DNA from: Streptomyces polyasparticus
GTDB lineage: Bacteria; Actinomycetota; Actinomycetes; Streptomycetales; Streptomycetaceae
Reading direction: 5' to 3'
Assembly (NCBI RefSeq): GCF_014493765.1
Contig: NZ_JACTVJ010000035.1
Location: forward strand, 1 to 64,000
Length of the DNA stretch: 64,000 bases
Below are positions 31,608 through 39,740 of this stretch, piece by piece. The notes under the pieces are model-generated. The model was not told the origin of the DNA. It did not search any database and worked only from the letters and a program-made list of their open reading frames with translations. The translations under genes were made by a program, and so were the position numbers. Position 1 is the first letter of the stretch. The number at the start of each line of letters is the position of its first letter.

Positions 31608-32941
31608 CCGTCATGTTCGCACTGGCCATGCGGTCCATCCGGCAGCGTCCGGGCCGGTTCACCGCCACGCTGTTCTCGTCCTTCCTGGGCGCGCTGATCA
31701 TCATGACGTTCAACTCGATGCACGACACGGCCGCGGGCCCGGGCGTCGACGACCGCAGCGCGGAGACGCTGACGGTCGCCGCGAGCGTCGTGGGCGGTTA
31801 CGGAAGCCTGCTGGTCTTCTTCGCCGTCGCCTCCACGCTCACCGTCGCCGTACGGCAGCGGAGCGAGGAGATCCAGCTGCTCCGTACCTCCGGGGCGACA
31901 CCCGCGCAGATCAAGCGGATGATCGTCGGCGAGGCCTTCGTGGTCGCGCTGCTCGGTGCCTCGCTTGCGGTGGTGCCCGCGATGTTCGGCGGACAGCTGC
32001 TGCTCGACGTGTTCCAGGACAGCGGCCAGGTGGCCGGGTCGGTCGAGCACTCCTTCGGGGCGATCGCCTTCGCCACCGGGTTCGACATCACGCTGCTCGC
32101 CGCCGTGGGCGCCGCGTTCCTCGCCGTACGGCGTGCGGGCCGGGCGAACGGCAAGCGGCCCGGCAGGGCACGGAACTTCTTCGCCTGCGCGGCGCTGGTG
32201 GCCGGTGCCCTCAGCCTGTCGGCGACGTTCCTCCTGGACTCGGATGCCGAGATCATGATGGCGCCGCCCGCGTACGGGGCGATCCTCCTGTCGGTGGGGT
32301 GCGCGCTCCTGTCGACACGGATCCTGCCGGGCGTGCTGAGCGTCCTGGAAGGTCCGGTCACCGCGCTCGCGGGCGCCGGCGGCTATCTGACCGTGCGCAA
32401 CATGCGGCAGCGGGCCGCCCAACTGTCCAATGTCCTCATGCCGTTGATCCTCTTCACCGGCATGGCCGTCGCCACCCTGTACATGCAGGGCGTCGAGAAC
32501 GACGCGGTCAAGGCCTCCGGCCTGGTCAAGGACGCCGATGCCAAGACCCTGGAGACGCTCAACTACGCGGTCGTCGGGATCATCGTGGCCTTCTGCTGCA
32601 TCATGCTGATCAACACCCTGTACGCGGCGACCTCCTATCGCGTACGGGAGTTCGGACAGCAGCGCCTCGCCGGTGCCACTCCCCAGCAGGTGCTCGCGAT
32701 GGTCGGCGCCGAGAGCGCCGTCCTGACGGTGACCGGGGTCGCCCTCGGTTCGCTCACCGGCTTCGCGGGGGTGCTTGCCTTCACCTCCGTACGGACCGAC
32801 CAGGTGCTGCCCGGACAGGGCCTCGGGATCTGGCTCGCCGTGGCCGGCATCGCGACCGCGGTGACGGTCGGCACGAGCATGGGGACGGCGTGGCGCCGGC
32901 TGCGGACCCCGGCCGTGGACGCAGTGGCCGTGGCGGCCTGA
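31604..32941 (+). CDS. FtsX/MacB-like ABC transporter permease
   Basis: 445 aa from GTG 31604 (an ATG three codons later is possible). N-terminal membrane helix after MRSIRQRPGRFTATLF; FtsX-like blocks appear twice (around LLVFFAVASTLTVAVRQRSEEIQLLRTSGATP and IIVAFCCIMLINTLYAATSYRVREFGQQRLAGATP by position). This gives about eight helices in a duplicated arrangement. It is translationally coupled to the upstream ATPase. Confidence 0.93.
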   Translation: MTVMFALAMRSIRQRPGRFTATLFSSFLGALIIMTFNSMHDTAAGPGVDDRSAETLTVAASVVGGYGSLLVFFAVASTLTVAVRQRSEEIQLLRTSGATPAQIKRMIVGEAFVVALLGASLAVVPAMFGGQLLLDVFQDSGQVAGSVEHSFGAIAFATGFDITLLAAVGAAFLAVRRAGRANGKRPGRARNFFACAALVAGALSLSATFLLDSDAEIMMAPPAYGAILLSVGCALLSTRILPGVLSVLEGPVTALAGAGGYLTVRNMRQRAAQLSNVLMPLILFTGMAVATLYMQGVENDAVKASGLVKDADAKTLETLNYAVVGIIVAFCCIMLINTLYAATSYRVREFGQQRLAGATPQQVLAMVGAESAVLTVTGVALGSLTGFAGVLAFTSVRTDQVLPGQGLGIWLAVAGIATAVTVGTSMGTAWRRLRTPAVDAVAVAA

Positions 32942-33087
32942 ATCGGCCGCCTCACCTGGGGAGTTGGCTGATTCGCGACGGTTCTCCACAAGGCTTCCGA
33001 GCAGTTGTCCACAGGTCCCGGACCAGAAGTCCGCCCGCCCATACACTTGGGCGCGGCGGACTTCCTGCGAGTGAAGGGCGGTGGACG

Positions 33088-34119
33088 ATGCGTAAGGCCT
33101 GGCTGGTCACGGCCGCCTTCGCGGGCGGCGGGCTCGCCTTCGTGCTGCTGCTCGTTGTCGGCACCTTCATGGTCGCGGGCAATCTGGTCAACGGGGTGGG
33201 CAAGGGAGCCGTGGGCCTCGCCAAGGGCGCCGTCCCGGCCGCGTACCAGCCGCTCGTACAGAAGTGGGGCAATCTCTGCCCGGCCATCAATCCGGCGCTG
33301 CTCGCCGCGCAGTTGTACCAGGAGAGCGGGTGGAACCCGAAGGCGCAGAGCCCCGCCGCGGCGCAGGGCATAGCGCAGTTCATTCCCGGCACCTGGGCGG
33401 CGCACGGCCTCGACGGTGACGGGGACGGCGACCGCGATGTCTGGGACCCCAATGACGCGATCCCCTCGGCCGCCTCGTACGACTGCAAGCTCGCCGGCTA
33501 TGTGAAGGACGCCCCGGGCAATCCGACGCACAACATGCTGGCGGCGTACAACGCGGGGGCGTACGCGGTCATCAAGTACGGCGGCGTACCCCCGTATCGC
33601 GAGACCCAGAACTATGTGAAGACCATCACGACCCTGGAGAAGAGCTTCGCGCGCCCTGTTGGCCGAGTCAGCCCCTCCCGGCAGGCGGCCGGCGCGATCT
33701 CGTTCGCGCAGGAGCAGCTCGGCACGGAGTATCTGTGGGGCGGCGACGGCACGGCGGAGGACGGCGGACGCTTCGACTGCTCGGGTCTGACGAAGGCCGC
33801 GTACGAGACGGTCGGCGTGACGCTGCCGCGTGTGGCCAACGACCAGTACAACGCGGGACCGCACCCCAAGCGGAGTGAACTCCTCCCCGGTGACCTGGTG
33901 TTCTTCTCGGACGACCTCACCAACTCACGGGCCATCAGACATGTCGGCATCTATGTCGGCGGCGGCTACATGATCGACGCGCCACGGCCCGGGGCGGTGA
34001 TCCGTTTCGCTCCGGTGGACACCCCCGACTACTTCGGCGCGACCCGGGTCACGCAGGACGGGGCGCAGGCGCTCGACGAGGCGCGCAAGGGCATTGCGGA
34101 GGCGGGCGCGGACGCGTGA
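33088..34119 (+). CDS. Bifunctional lytic transglycosylase (SLT) / NlpC-P60 endopeptidase
   Basis: 343 aa. An N-terminal membrane anchor or signal (about 8-30) precedes an SLT domain (about 60-180) with catalytic E79 in LYQESGWNP and GIAQFIPGTW. A C-terminal NlpC/P60 domain (about 200-320) has C231 in FDCSGL and H285 in IRHVGIYVG. It would cleave both glycan strands and peptide stems. This architecture is known from conjugation systems (VirB1-like) and from growth or sporulation hydrolases. It is not linked to the T4SS-like operon 18 kb away. Confidence 0.93.
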   Translation: MRKAWLVTAAFAGGGLAFVLLLVVGTFMVAGNLVNGVGKGAVGLAKGAVPAAYQPLVQKWGNLCPAINPALLAAQLYQESGWNPKAQSPAAAQGIAQFIPGTWAAHGLDGDGDGDRDVWDPNDAIPSAASYDCKLAGYVKDAPGNPTHNMLAAYNAGAYAVIKYGGVPPYRETQNYVKTITTLEKSFARPVGRVSPSRQAAGAISFAQEQLGTEYLWGGDGTAEDGGRFDCSGLTKAAYETVGVTLPRVANDQYNAGPHPKRSELLPGDLVFFSDDLTNSRAIRHVGIYVGGGYMIDAPRPGAVIRFAPVDTPDYFGATRVTQDGAQALDEARKGIAEAGADA

Positions 34120-34383
34120 TCTGGCCGAAACCCGACGGCGGAGCGGCCCTCTGAGCTGCAACGATGAGTCACTCTTCGATAACGTCCGAGTGATCTTTCG
34201 GTGGAGAGTGGAACGTAATCAGGGGAAGTGAACGTTCTTCTGGCGACGTACCGCAAGACTGGTTCATGACACCGGACAGCACCAGGCAGCAGACGCACTG
34301 ACCAAGCTCTGAAGCACGGGGGTTGAGAACAGCACGGGCGCGCTCGCACGCGCGCCTCCTGAGAGACAAGGGGCCGAGGCGCC

Positions 34384-35097
34384 ATGGCCGGACCGGAGCT
34401 CGCCGTCGACGGCGCGAACCTCGACGTCGACCTGCTGTACGACATCAACGGGCTCACCAAGTCGACCCCCGAGTGGCTCGACCGTGCGATCGGCTTCGTC
34501 GGCGAGTACGGACTGCTCGTCGCCCTTGTCGTCCTCGTGCTGTGGTGCTGGACCTCGGTCAGGCGCCGCCCCGACCCCGAGGTCTCGGTGGCCGGTCTCG
34601 TCTGGGCACCGCTCGCCGCGGGCATCGCGGTCCTGGTCAACATCCCCATAAGGGGATTCGTCGAGCGGCCCCGGCCCTTCGTCGACCATCAGGGCCTGGA
34701 GCTGCTCGTGCACGGCAAGAGCGACTTCTCGTTCGTGAGCGACCACGCCACGCTCGCGATGGCGCTCGGCGTCGGACTCTTCGTCGCCAACCGCACGTTC
34801 GGCCTGATCGGCATCGGCCTCGCGCTCGTCGAAGGCTTCTGCCGGATCTTCATGGGTGTGCACTATCCGACGGATGTCGTGGGCGGCTTCGCGCTCGGCA
34901 CGGCGACGACGCTGTTGCTCGCGCCTTTGGCGATGGCCCTGCTGACCCCGCTCGTGACATCGATCGGCCGCTCGCGGCGGGCCGGTCTTCTCGTACGGGC
35001 CCGTCGGGCGGCGGCGCCCCACAGCGCTGTGGAGCTGCCGGAGCCGCGAGTGGCGGACGATGTCGCGGGGTCGGGGCGGAGCGACTTGGCGGCCTGA
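34384..35097 (+). CDS. PAP2-family phosphatase, BcrC/YbjG-like
   Basis: 237 aa, about five membrane helices. The three PAP2 motifs are visible: FVERPRPF (motif 1), FVSDHATLAM (motif 2, with SDH in place of the usual SGH) and RIFMGVHYPTDVVGG (motif 3). The SDHA variant is typical of undecaprenyl-pyrophosphate phosphatases of the BcrC/YbjG group, which recycle the cell-wall lipid carrier and give bacitracin tolerance. The C-terminal tail is polar. It stands alone; the 265-bp upstream gap shows no clear promoter hexamers. Confidence 0.9.
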   Translation: MAGPELAVDGANLDVDLLYDINGLTKSTPEWLDRAIGFVGEYGLLVALVVLVLWCWTSVRRRPDPEVSVAGLVWAPLAAGIAVLVNIPIRGFVERPRPFVDHQGLELLVHGKSDFSFVSDHATLAMALGVGLFVANRTFGLIGIGLALVEGFCRIFMGVHYPTDVVGGFALGTATTLLLAPLAMALLTPLVTSIGRSRRAGLLVRARRAAAPHSAVELPEPRVADDVAGSGRSDLAA

Positions 35098-35103
35098 CGG
35101 TTC

Positions 35104-35177
35104 GGGCTCGGCCTCTGGCTTGTCAGCTCGCCGAGTTGCCGGGCTCGGCCCTTGGCCTGTCAGCTCGCCGAGTTGGC
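35104..35177. repeat. 37-bp tandem duplication over the 3' end of the small membrane protein gene
   Basis: Units 35104-35140 and 35141-35177 are identical at 33 of 37 positions. The second contains the real stop (TGA, 35160-35162) and the last codons NSAS of the minus-strand 107-aa protein. The first is a copy downstream, including an equivalent stop. A partial third copy follows from 35178. Confidence 0.8.
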
Positions 35178-35483
35178 GGGCTGGGCCGTCAACTGGCCTT
35201 CCTGGGCCGCGATCTGGGCTCCGGTGTCGGCTGGTTCCGGCTGGGGTGCGGGTGGCTGGGCCTCGTGTGCGTGGCGCCGGCGCATCAGCTTGAGACCGTA
35301 GCCGCCGGCCACGGCGGCGACCGCGGCGGAGGCGAGGGCCAGCGGGCCGGCCTCGGGGTGGGCGGCGGCGAACTCTCCGGTGCCGGAGGCGGCGGCTGCG
35401 GGGGTGGCGCCGGCTGCGAGGAGGATTGCGGCGGCGGCGATGGAGCCGAGTGGGGCTATTCGGGTACGGGTCCTTCTTGTCAT
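35160..35483 (-). CDS. Small secreted or membrane-anchored protein
   Basis: 107 aa. Signal peptide (to about residue 32, ATPAAAA), a short spacer, one hydrophobic helix (about 46-63, GPLALASAAVAAVAGGYG) and a positively charged patch MRRRHAH, then a Pro/Gln/Ala-rich tail. Its last codons lie inside the 37-bp tandem duplication. No family recognised. Confidence 0.65.
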   Translation of the reverse strand: MTRRTRTRIAPLGSIAAAAILLAAGATPAAAASGTGEFAAAHPEAGPLALASAAVAAVAGGYGLKLMRRRHAHEAQPPAPQPEPADTGAQIAAQEGQLTAQPANSAS

Positions 35484-35715
35484 GTGTGGGCCTGCCCTCG
35501 GGTTGCGGTGGGGACCGGTGTCTCCAGGTCAACCCCGGGGGGTGTGGTGGGCCAGCGGAGGGTGTGTCGAAGTGGGCCGTCCGGGGGGTGGGTTGGGCCG
35601 TCCGAGGTCTCGGTCTCGTCGTCGGGTGCGGGTGGGTGGCGCCTGCGGCGGGCTGGTTTCCCCTACCCGCCCCTTCCCGAAACCGAGGGCTGCGCCCCCG
35701 GACCCCCATGTATGG

Positions 35716-35747
35716 AGCCCCCAGGGTGGGTGGGACCCACGGGGGCT
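35716..35747 (-). terminator. Hairpin terminator after the FAD oxidase gene, with a second hairpin at 35767-35785
   Basis: AGCCCCC plus GTGGGT (35716-35731) pair with ACCCAC plus GGGGGCT (35735-35747), with a 3-nt bulge and a GGG loop. A second hairpin ATCCGAGC-TTC-GCTCGGAT lies at 35767-35785. Both are downstream of the minus-strand oxidase stop at 35824. The rest of the 340-bp gap (35484-35823) holds repetitive C-rich sequence and no gene. Confidence 0.7.
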
Positions 35748-35823
35748 TCTCCCCCTGCACCCCCGCATCCGAGCTTCGCTCGGATCTGCTCAAGCGCCGC
35801 AGGGGCTGGATGGGGCTGAAATG

Positions 35824-37410
35824 TCACAGCGCCTGCGGAAACGTGAACACCCTGTCCGGGTCCCACTCGTGCTTCAGGCGGGTGAGGCGGTCGGCCGCCG
35901 GGCCGTAGTACGCCTCGCGCCAGTTCTTCAGGGTGGGGTCCGTGTAGTTCTGGTAGGCCCAGCCCGAGGTGAACGGGCGCAGGGACTTCTGTGTGGTGTC
36001 CAGCCAGGACTTGGCCGGGGAGGCCGAACCGCCCACCCGCCAGGACGCGATGTACTGGACGAGCATCCGCTGCCCGCGGTGGACGAAGGCCGTGGCCGTC
36101 GGGTCGACGCGGTTCACCGCTCCGCCGAGCGCCGTCAGCGCGATCGTCGCCGCGCGCAGGCCGCGTGCCCGGGACACCGAGCCGGCCAGGGCCGCGATGC
36201 CCTGCGGCGGCAGCGCGCGCGACAGGAAGTCCGAGCGGGCCGCGTACGTGTCGCGGCGCAGCGCACCTTCGGGCGCACGCCCCGGCAGCTCGCCGGGCAG
36301 ATGGCACTGTGCGTCGGAGCCGAACCCCGCGCATCCCGCGGAGACCTCCATCGCCTCCACGTACGACCTGCGCTGCAGCGAGACCGTGGAGGCGGGAGAG
36401 CCGACCGCGTCGGCGAGGCGGTCGACGGCGTTCTGGAGTTCGCCGTACGTGCCGAGCGAGTAGGCGACCACCTGGACATGGGCGGGGCTGCCCGCCTCGA
36501 CGCCGACATCGCATGCCGACCAGATCTCGTCCGGCTGCTCCGGGCCCCACTGCTGCCATGCGCGCACCACGTCCCCGGCCCGCTCACCGGGCCAGCGCAG
36601 GAAGCAGGTCACGGCCTGCGGCGCGGGATGCGTACGGAAGCGGAGTTCGGTGACGACGCCGAACTGGCCTGCGCCCGCGCCCCGCAGCGCCCAGAAGAGG
36701 TCGGTGTTCTCCTCGCCGGAGCACACCCGTTCCTCGCCGTCCGCGGTCACGAGCGTGGCCGAGGTCAGGCTGTCGCAGGTCAGCCCGTACGCCCGCGAGG
36801 TCACCCCGTGTCCGCCGCCGAGCGCGAGGCCCGCGATGCCGACGCTCGGGCACGAACCGGCGGGCACCGTCGCCCCCTTGGCGGCCAGCGCGCGGTAGAC
36901 GTCGATCAGCCGCGCTCCGGCCCCGACGGCGGCGCTGCCCGCGCTCGCCCGTATCGCGGAGAGCCGTGAGACATCGAGGATCAGACGGCCGTCGCCCGAG
37001 GACCAGCCCGCGTACGAATGGCCGCCGCCACGCACCGCGACCGGGGTGCCGGTGCGGCGGGCGAAGGCGAGCGCCGCCCGTATGTCCTCGGCGCCCGCGA
37101 CATACGCGACAGCGGCGGGCTTCAGGCCGTCGAACCGGGTGTTGTAGAGCTGACGTGCCGTGTCCCAGTCCGCGTCCGAGGGGCGGATCAGCTCGCCGTC
37201 GAGGTCCGAGGCGAGGGCGGACCAGCCGGCACCGGAGGGAGGGGCACCGGTCGGCTTCCCGCCGGTCTGCTTTCCGCCGGTCGGCGGCGCGGACGGTGAG
37301 GTCGCGGGCGCTTCGGAGCCGCCCTCCGGTCCGCTGCACGCGGTCGCCGTCGCCGCGAGCGCCAGGGACGCCCCGCCGATGAGGGCCGTACGCCGGTCCA
37401 TGTACTCCAT
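35824..37410 (-). CDS. Exported FAD-linked oxidase, berberine-bridge-enzyme type
   Basis: 528 aa from ATG 37410 (ATG 37401, MDRRTALIGG, is an alternative with GGAG upstream). The N-terminus has a twin-Arg-like DRRTAL and a possible lipobox ending at C25. The FAD_binding_4 domain has VRGGGHSYAGWS, whose His can bind FAD, and GSCPSVGIAGLALGGGHGV with the Cys of bicovalent flavinylation. The C-terminal BBE motif is NYTDPTLKNWREAYYG. The enzymes oxidise sugars or alcohols to lactones or ketones. It stands alone. Confidence 0.92.
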   Translation of the reverse strand: MEYMDRRTALIGGASLALAATATACSGPEGGSEAPATSPSAPPTGGKQTGGKPTGAPPSGAGWSALASDLDGELIRPSDADWDTARQLYNTRFDGLKPAAVAYVAGAEDIRAALAFARRTGTPVAVRGGGHSYAGWSSGDGRLILDVSRLSAIRASAGSAAVGAGARLIDVYRALAAKGATVPAGSCPSVGIAGLALGGGHGVTSRAYGLTCDSLTSATLVTADGEERVCSGEENTDLFWALRGAGAGQFGVVTELRFRTHPAPQAVTCFLRWPGERAGDVVRAWQQWGPEQPDEIWSACDVGVEAGSPAHVQVVAYSLGTYGELQNAVDRLADAVGSPASTVSLQRRSYVEAMEVSAGCAGFGSDAQCHLPGELPGRAPEGALRRDTYAARSDFLSRALPPQGIAALAGSVSRARGLRAATIALTALGGAVNRVDPTATAFVHRGQRMLVQYIASWRVGGSASPAKSWLDTTQKSLRPFTSGWAYQNYTDPTLKNWREAYYGPAADRLTRLKHEWDPDRVFTFPQAL

Positions 37411-37457
37411 GGACGTGATGTACCCCAACGGGCATGGGGCGTACGCGAGTCGGTGCC

Positions 37458-37631
37458 TCAGGCGTTCGCGTGCTCCAGGGCGTCCGATCTCGCCTTGGAC
37501 CGCGCCCTGCGGGCCGGGCCGCGCCAGCCGCAGGTGCAGTGCGCGAGACAGAACTTGCCCTGCTCGACCGTGCTGGTGTGGTGCACCGCGGTCGGGTCGG
37601 GCTCGCCAGGGGGTGGAGGCTTTTGATGCAC
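37458..37631 (-). CDS. Small Cys-rich protein, 57 aa
   Basis: A short open frame on the minus strand, from GTG 37631 to TGA 37458. It reads MHQKPPPPGEPDPTAV, then a Cys-rich core KFCLAHCTCGWRG, then a basic tail RRARSKARSDALEHANA. The two or three close Cys plus His look like a small zinc-binding motif. I recall similar short Streptomyces proteins with a CGW.GP.RRAR core. No strong ribosome site was seen, so the start is uncertain. It lies just upstream of the FAD oxidase on the same strand. Confidence 0.55.
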   Translation of the reverse strand: MHQKPPPPGEPDPTAVHHTSTVEQGKFCLAHCTCGWRGPARRARSKARSDALEHANA

Positions 37632-37749
37632 GATTCAACCGTAACCGCCCTCACCCCGTGCCAGGCCCGTGACGGGGACAGGGGCCGGTCGTTAAGCGGA
37701 ACACAAGGGGGCCCGCGTACGGACGGCCAGTGTTGGGGGTAGGCAGGCG

Positions 37750-38640
37750 ATGGTGGTGCAGCAGCGCGAGGGGCGTCGGGGCGGCAGGAGCCGCCGCTTC
37801 CTGGCCGCTCCTGTGGGGGCAGGCCTGGCCTCGCTGGTCCTGGCCACGGCAGGGTGCTCCCCGGGCGGCGCGGCCGCCGACGACGCGGGCGGCGATCCGC
37901 AGGAGATCCTGCGCCACGCGGCCGACGGTCTGGTCGAGGCCCGCACCGCCCGGGCCCGTACCTCGATGGAGATGGCCTCCGGCGGCACCCGGGTCACGAT
38001 CCGCGGCTCCGGCACGTACGACTTCGTCCGCAGGGTCGGCGAGCTGCGCGTGCAGCTGCCGCAGGACCCGTCGGGCGCCGAGCCGCAGGCCCCGATCACC
38101 GAGATGCTCGCGCCCGGGGCGCTCTACATGAAGAACCGCGGCGCCGGCGTCCCGGACGACAAGTGGGTCCGTATCGACACCGCGACGCTCTCCGACGGCA
38201 ACCTCGTCACCGGCGGTGCCACCGACCCGCTCACCGCCGCCGAACTCCTGCGCGGCGCACGCTCGGTGGAGTACGTGGGGACCACCGAGGTCAACGGCGT
38301 CGAGGTGCGGCATTACCGCGGTTTGGCCGATCTGGGGCGCGCCGCGGAACTGGCGCCCGAGGAGAACAGGGCGGTGCTCCGGGCGGCGGTGAAAGGGTTC
38401 AGCAAGGACACCGTGCCGTTCGACGCGTATGTCGACGACGAGGGGCGGCTGCGCAAGATCCGCCACGAGTTCAGCTTCGCCAACGGGCAGACCCAGGGCG
38501 GCAGTTCGGGCGCCGGTACGGGGGCGGGGAAGCCGGTCGCCGTGATGTCGACGACCTGGCTGGACGCGTTCGGCACGAAAGCGGCGGCGAAGCTGCCCGA
38601 GCCCGGCGACATCTACGCGGGCAAGATCGCGCAGGGCTGA
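37750..38640 (+). CDS. LppX/LprG-like lipoprotein
   Basis: 296 aa. A lipoprotein signal peptide with an Arg-rich n-region ends at LATAGC (C36). The mature protein of about 260 residues has the pattern of the LppX_LprAFG family: DPQEILRHAADGLVEART, then MASGGTRVTIRGSGTYDF, and APGALYMKN. Such proteins bind acyl lipids at the outer face of the membrane. The C-terminal region has a Gly-rich loop (GGSSGAGTGAGK). It stands alone. Confidence 0.88.
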   Translation: MVVQQREGRRGGRSRRFLAAPVGAGLASLVLATAGCSPGGAAADDAGGDPQEILRHAADGLVEARTARARTSMEMASGGTRVTIRGSGTYDFVRRVGELRVQLPQDPSGAEPQAPITEMLAPGALYMKNRGAGVPDDKWVRIDTATLSDGNLVTGGATDPLTAAELLRGARSVEYVGTTEVNGVEVRHYRGLADLGRAAELAPEENRAVLRAAVKGFSKDTVPFDAYVDDEGRLRKIRHEFSFANGQTQGGSSGAGTGAGKPVAVMSTTWLDAFGTKAAAKLPEPGDIYAGKIAQG

Positions 38641-38675
38641 CCCCCTGAGTGCCCTGGCCGGTTCCCGGCGGTCGG

Positions 38676-38759
38676 CGGCCTGAACTGTCCCCTCCGCGGC
38701 CCGAACACCCGCTCGTGCGGCCGGAACTCGTCCCAGCCCGGCCTGAACTCACCCCTGCG
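38676..38759 (+). repeat. Four 21-bp tandem repeats
   Basis: Four units of exactly 21 bp start at 38676, 38697, 38718 and 38739, each beginning CGGCCnGAAC. A degenerate fifth follows. The array lies between the lipoprotein stop (38640) and the 58-aa gene start (38948), in a 307-bp gap without another gene. Read in one frame it gives heptads RPEL..., but that frame lacks a proper start and is interrupted from known families. The pitch is two helical turns. Confidence 0.75.
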
Positions 38760-38947
38760 GGACCCGATTTCGTATCCCGAAATGGTCCGTACGTGCCATG
38801 CGCGTTCCGTAGACGGCTCCCTACTCTAGGAAGTCGGGACTCGGGCGTGCGGAGGCTCTGCGCGGCGCGCGCGGAGGATTCGGAGCCCGGGCGGCCGACG
38901 CTGGGATCTTTTCGAAGACGTGCGACCGCCGATGGCGGAAAGAGGTG

Positions 38948-39124
38948 ATGTACGTGGCTCCGGCCCAGGGCAGGGGAGCGGTTCAGGACCACGTCGCCCT
39001 CGCCGAGATCGAGCTGTGCGGCGACCTCATCATCGCGGCGTCCACCGCGGACGAGGAGCGGCTCAGCGCGGACCGGATCGACGAGGTGCTGGGGGTTCTC
39101 GGGGAGGGCGAGGGGGAGGGATAG
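38948..39124 (+). CDS. Small conserved-looking acidic protein, 58 aa
   Basis: A short gene from ATG 38948 to TAG 39124 with a very strong ribosome site (GGAAAGAGGTG just upstream). It reads MYVAPAQGRG, then a helical acidic region HVALAEIELCGDLIIAAS and ADRIDEVLGVLGEGEGEG. I recall near-identical short proteins at this place in other Streptomyces. There is one Cys. Function unknown. It is convergent with csoR, 39 bp away. Confidence 0.75.
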   Translation: MYVAPAQGRGAVQDHVALAEIELCGDLIIAASTADEERLSADRIDEVLGVLGEGEGEG

Positions 39125-39163
39125 CCGGCAGGCGGCGAGGCCGTGGCAGGCCTCGCGCATGCC

Positions 39164-39514
39164 TCACGTCCGCAGCAGCCGCGCGATCGCCTTCGTCGCC
39201 TCTTCGACCTTCGCGTCGATCTCCTCGCCGCCCTTGAGCGCGGCGTCGGCGACGCAGTGGCGCAGATGCTCCTCCAGGAGCTGCAGGGCGAAGGACTGGA
39301 GGGCCTTGGTGGAGGCCGAGACCTGCGTGAGTATGTCGATGCAGTAGACGTCCTCGTCGACGAGGCGCTGCAGACCGCGGATCTGGCCCTCGATCCGGCG
39401 CAGCCGCTTGAGGTGCTCGTCCTTCTGCTTGTGGTAGCCGTGGACCCCGCGATCGTGGTCCGTCACCACGGGTGCGGACTCCGGCGTGGTGGCGCCGGCC
39501 TCGGTGGTGGTCAT
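39164..39514 (-). CDS. csoR: CsoR-family copper-sensing repressor
   Basis: 116 aa from ATG 39514 with GAGGAGGAC upstream. The helical CsoR core starts KRLRRIEGQIRGLQRLV. The metal ligands fit the Cys-His-Cys signature: C58 in VYCIDIL, H83 and C87 in HLRHC, at spacings of 25 and 4, as in copper-sensing CsoR. Copper(I) binding releases the protein from DNA. A matching operator lies 18 bp upstream of the start, indicating autoregulation. From memory this is the position of SCO4136. No copper ATPase or chaperone is adjacent. Confidence 0.95.
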   Translation of the reverse strand: MTTTEAGATTPESAPVVTDHDRGVHGYHKQKDEHLKRLRRIEGQIRGLQRLVDEDVYCIDILTQVSASTKALQSFALQLLEEHLRHCVADAALKGGEEIDAKVEEATKAIARLLRT

Positions 39515-39531
39515 CCCGTCCTCCTCATCGC

Positions 39532-39550
39532 TATACCCCTGGTGGGTATA
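39532..39550. promoter_or_regulatory. CsoR-type operator upstream of csoR
   Basis: TATACCC-CTGGT-GGGTATA is a perfect 7-bp inverted repeat. It matches the G/C-tract palindromes bound by CsoR proteins. It lies at the csoR promoter, so the gene is expected to be derepressed by copper. Confidence 0.88.
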
Positions 39551-39740
39551 TGGTACCCGACACGCCCGTATCGGCCAGAGCTCTTGCCGGGGCCCCTCCC
39601 ACGGCAGGGCCCCCCTCATGGGAGGGCCAGTGCTGATCACTGTGCCCGATGGGCGACACTGGGGAGCGGCCGGTTAGCCGTGGCCGGTTGATGCGCCTAG
39701 CATCAGCCTCACCGAATCCGAAGCACCCCGAGGACCCCAC

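Noticed and set aside
38649-38948. 99-codon plus-strand frame with RPEL heptads
   Set aside because: The heptads arise from the 21-bp DNA repeat, there is no ribosome site, and it overlaps the start of the much better supported 58-aa gene. Kept only as a repeat.
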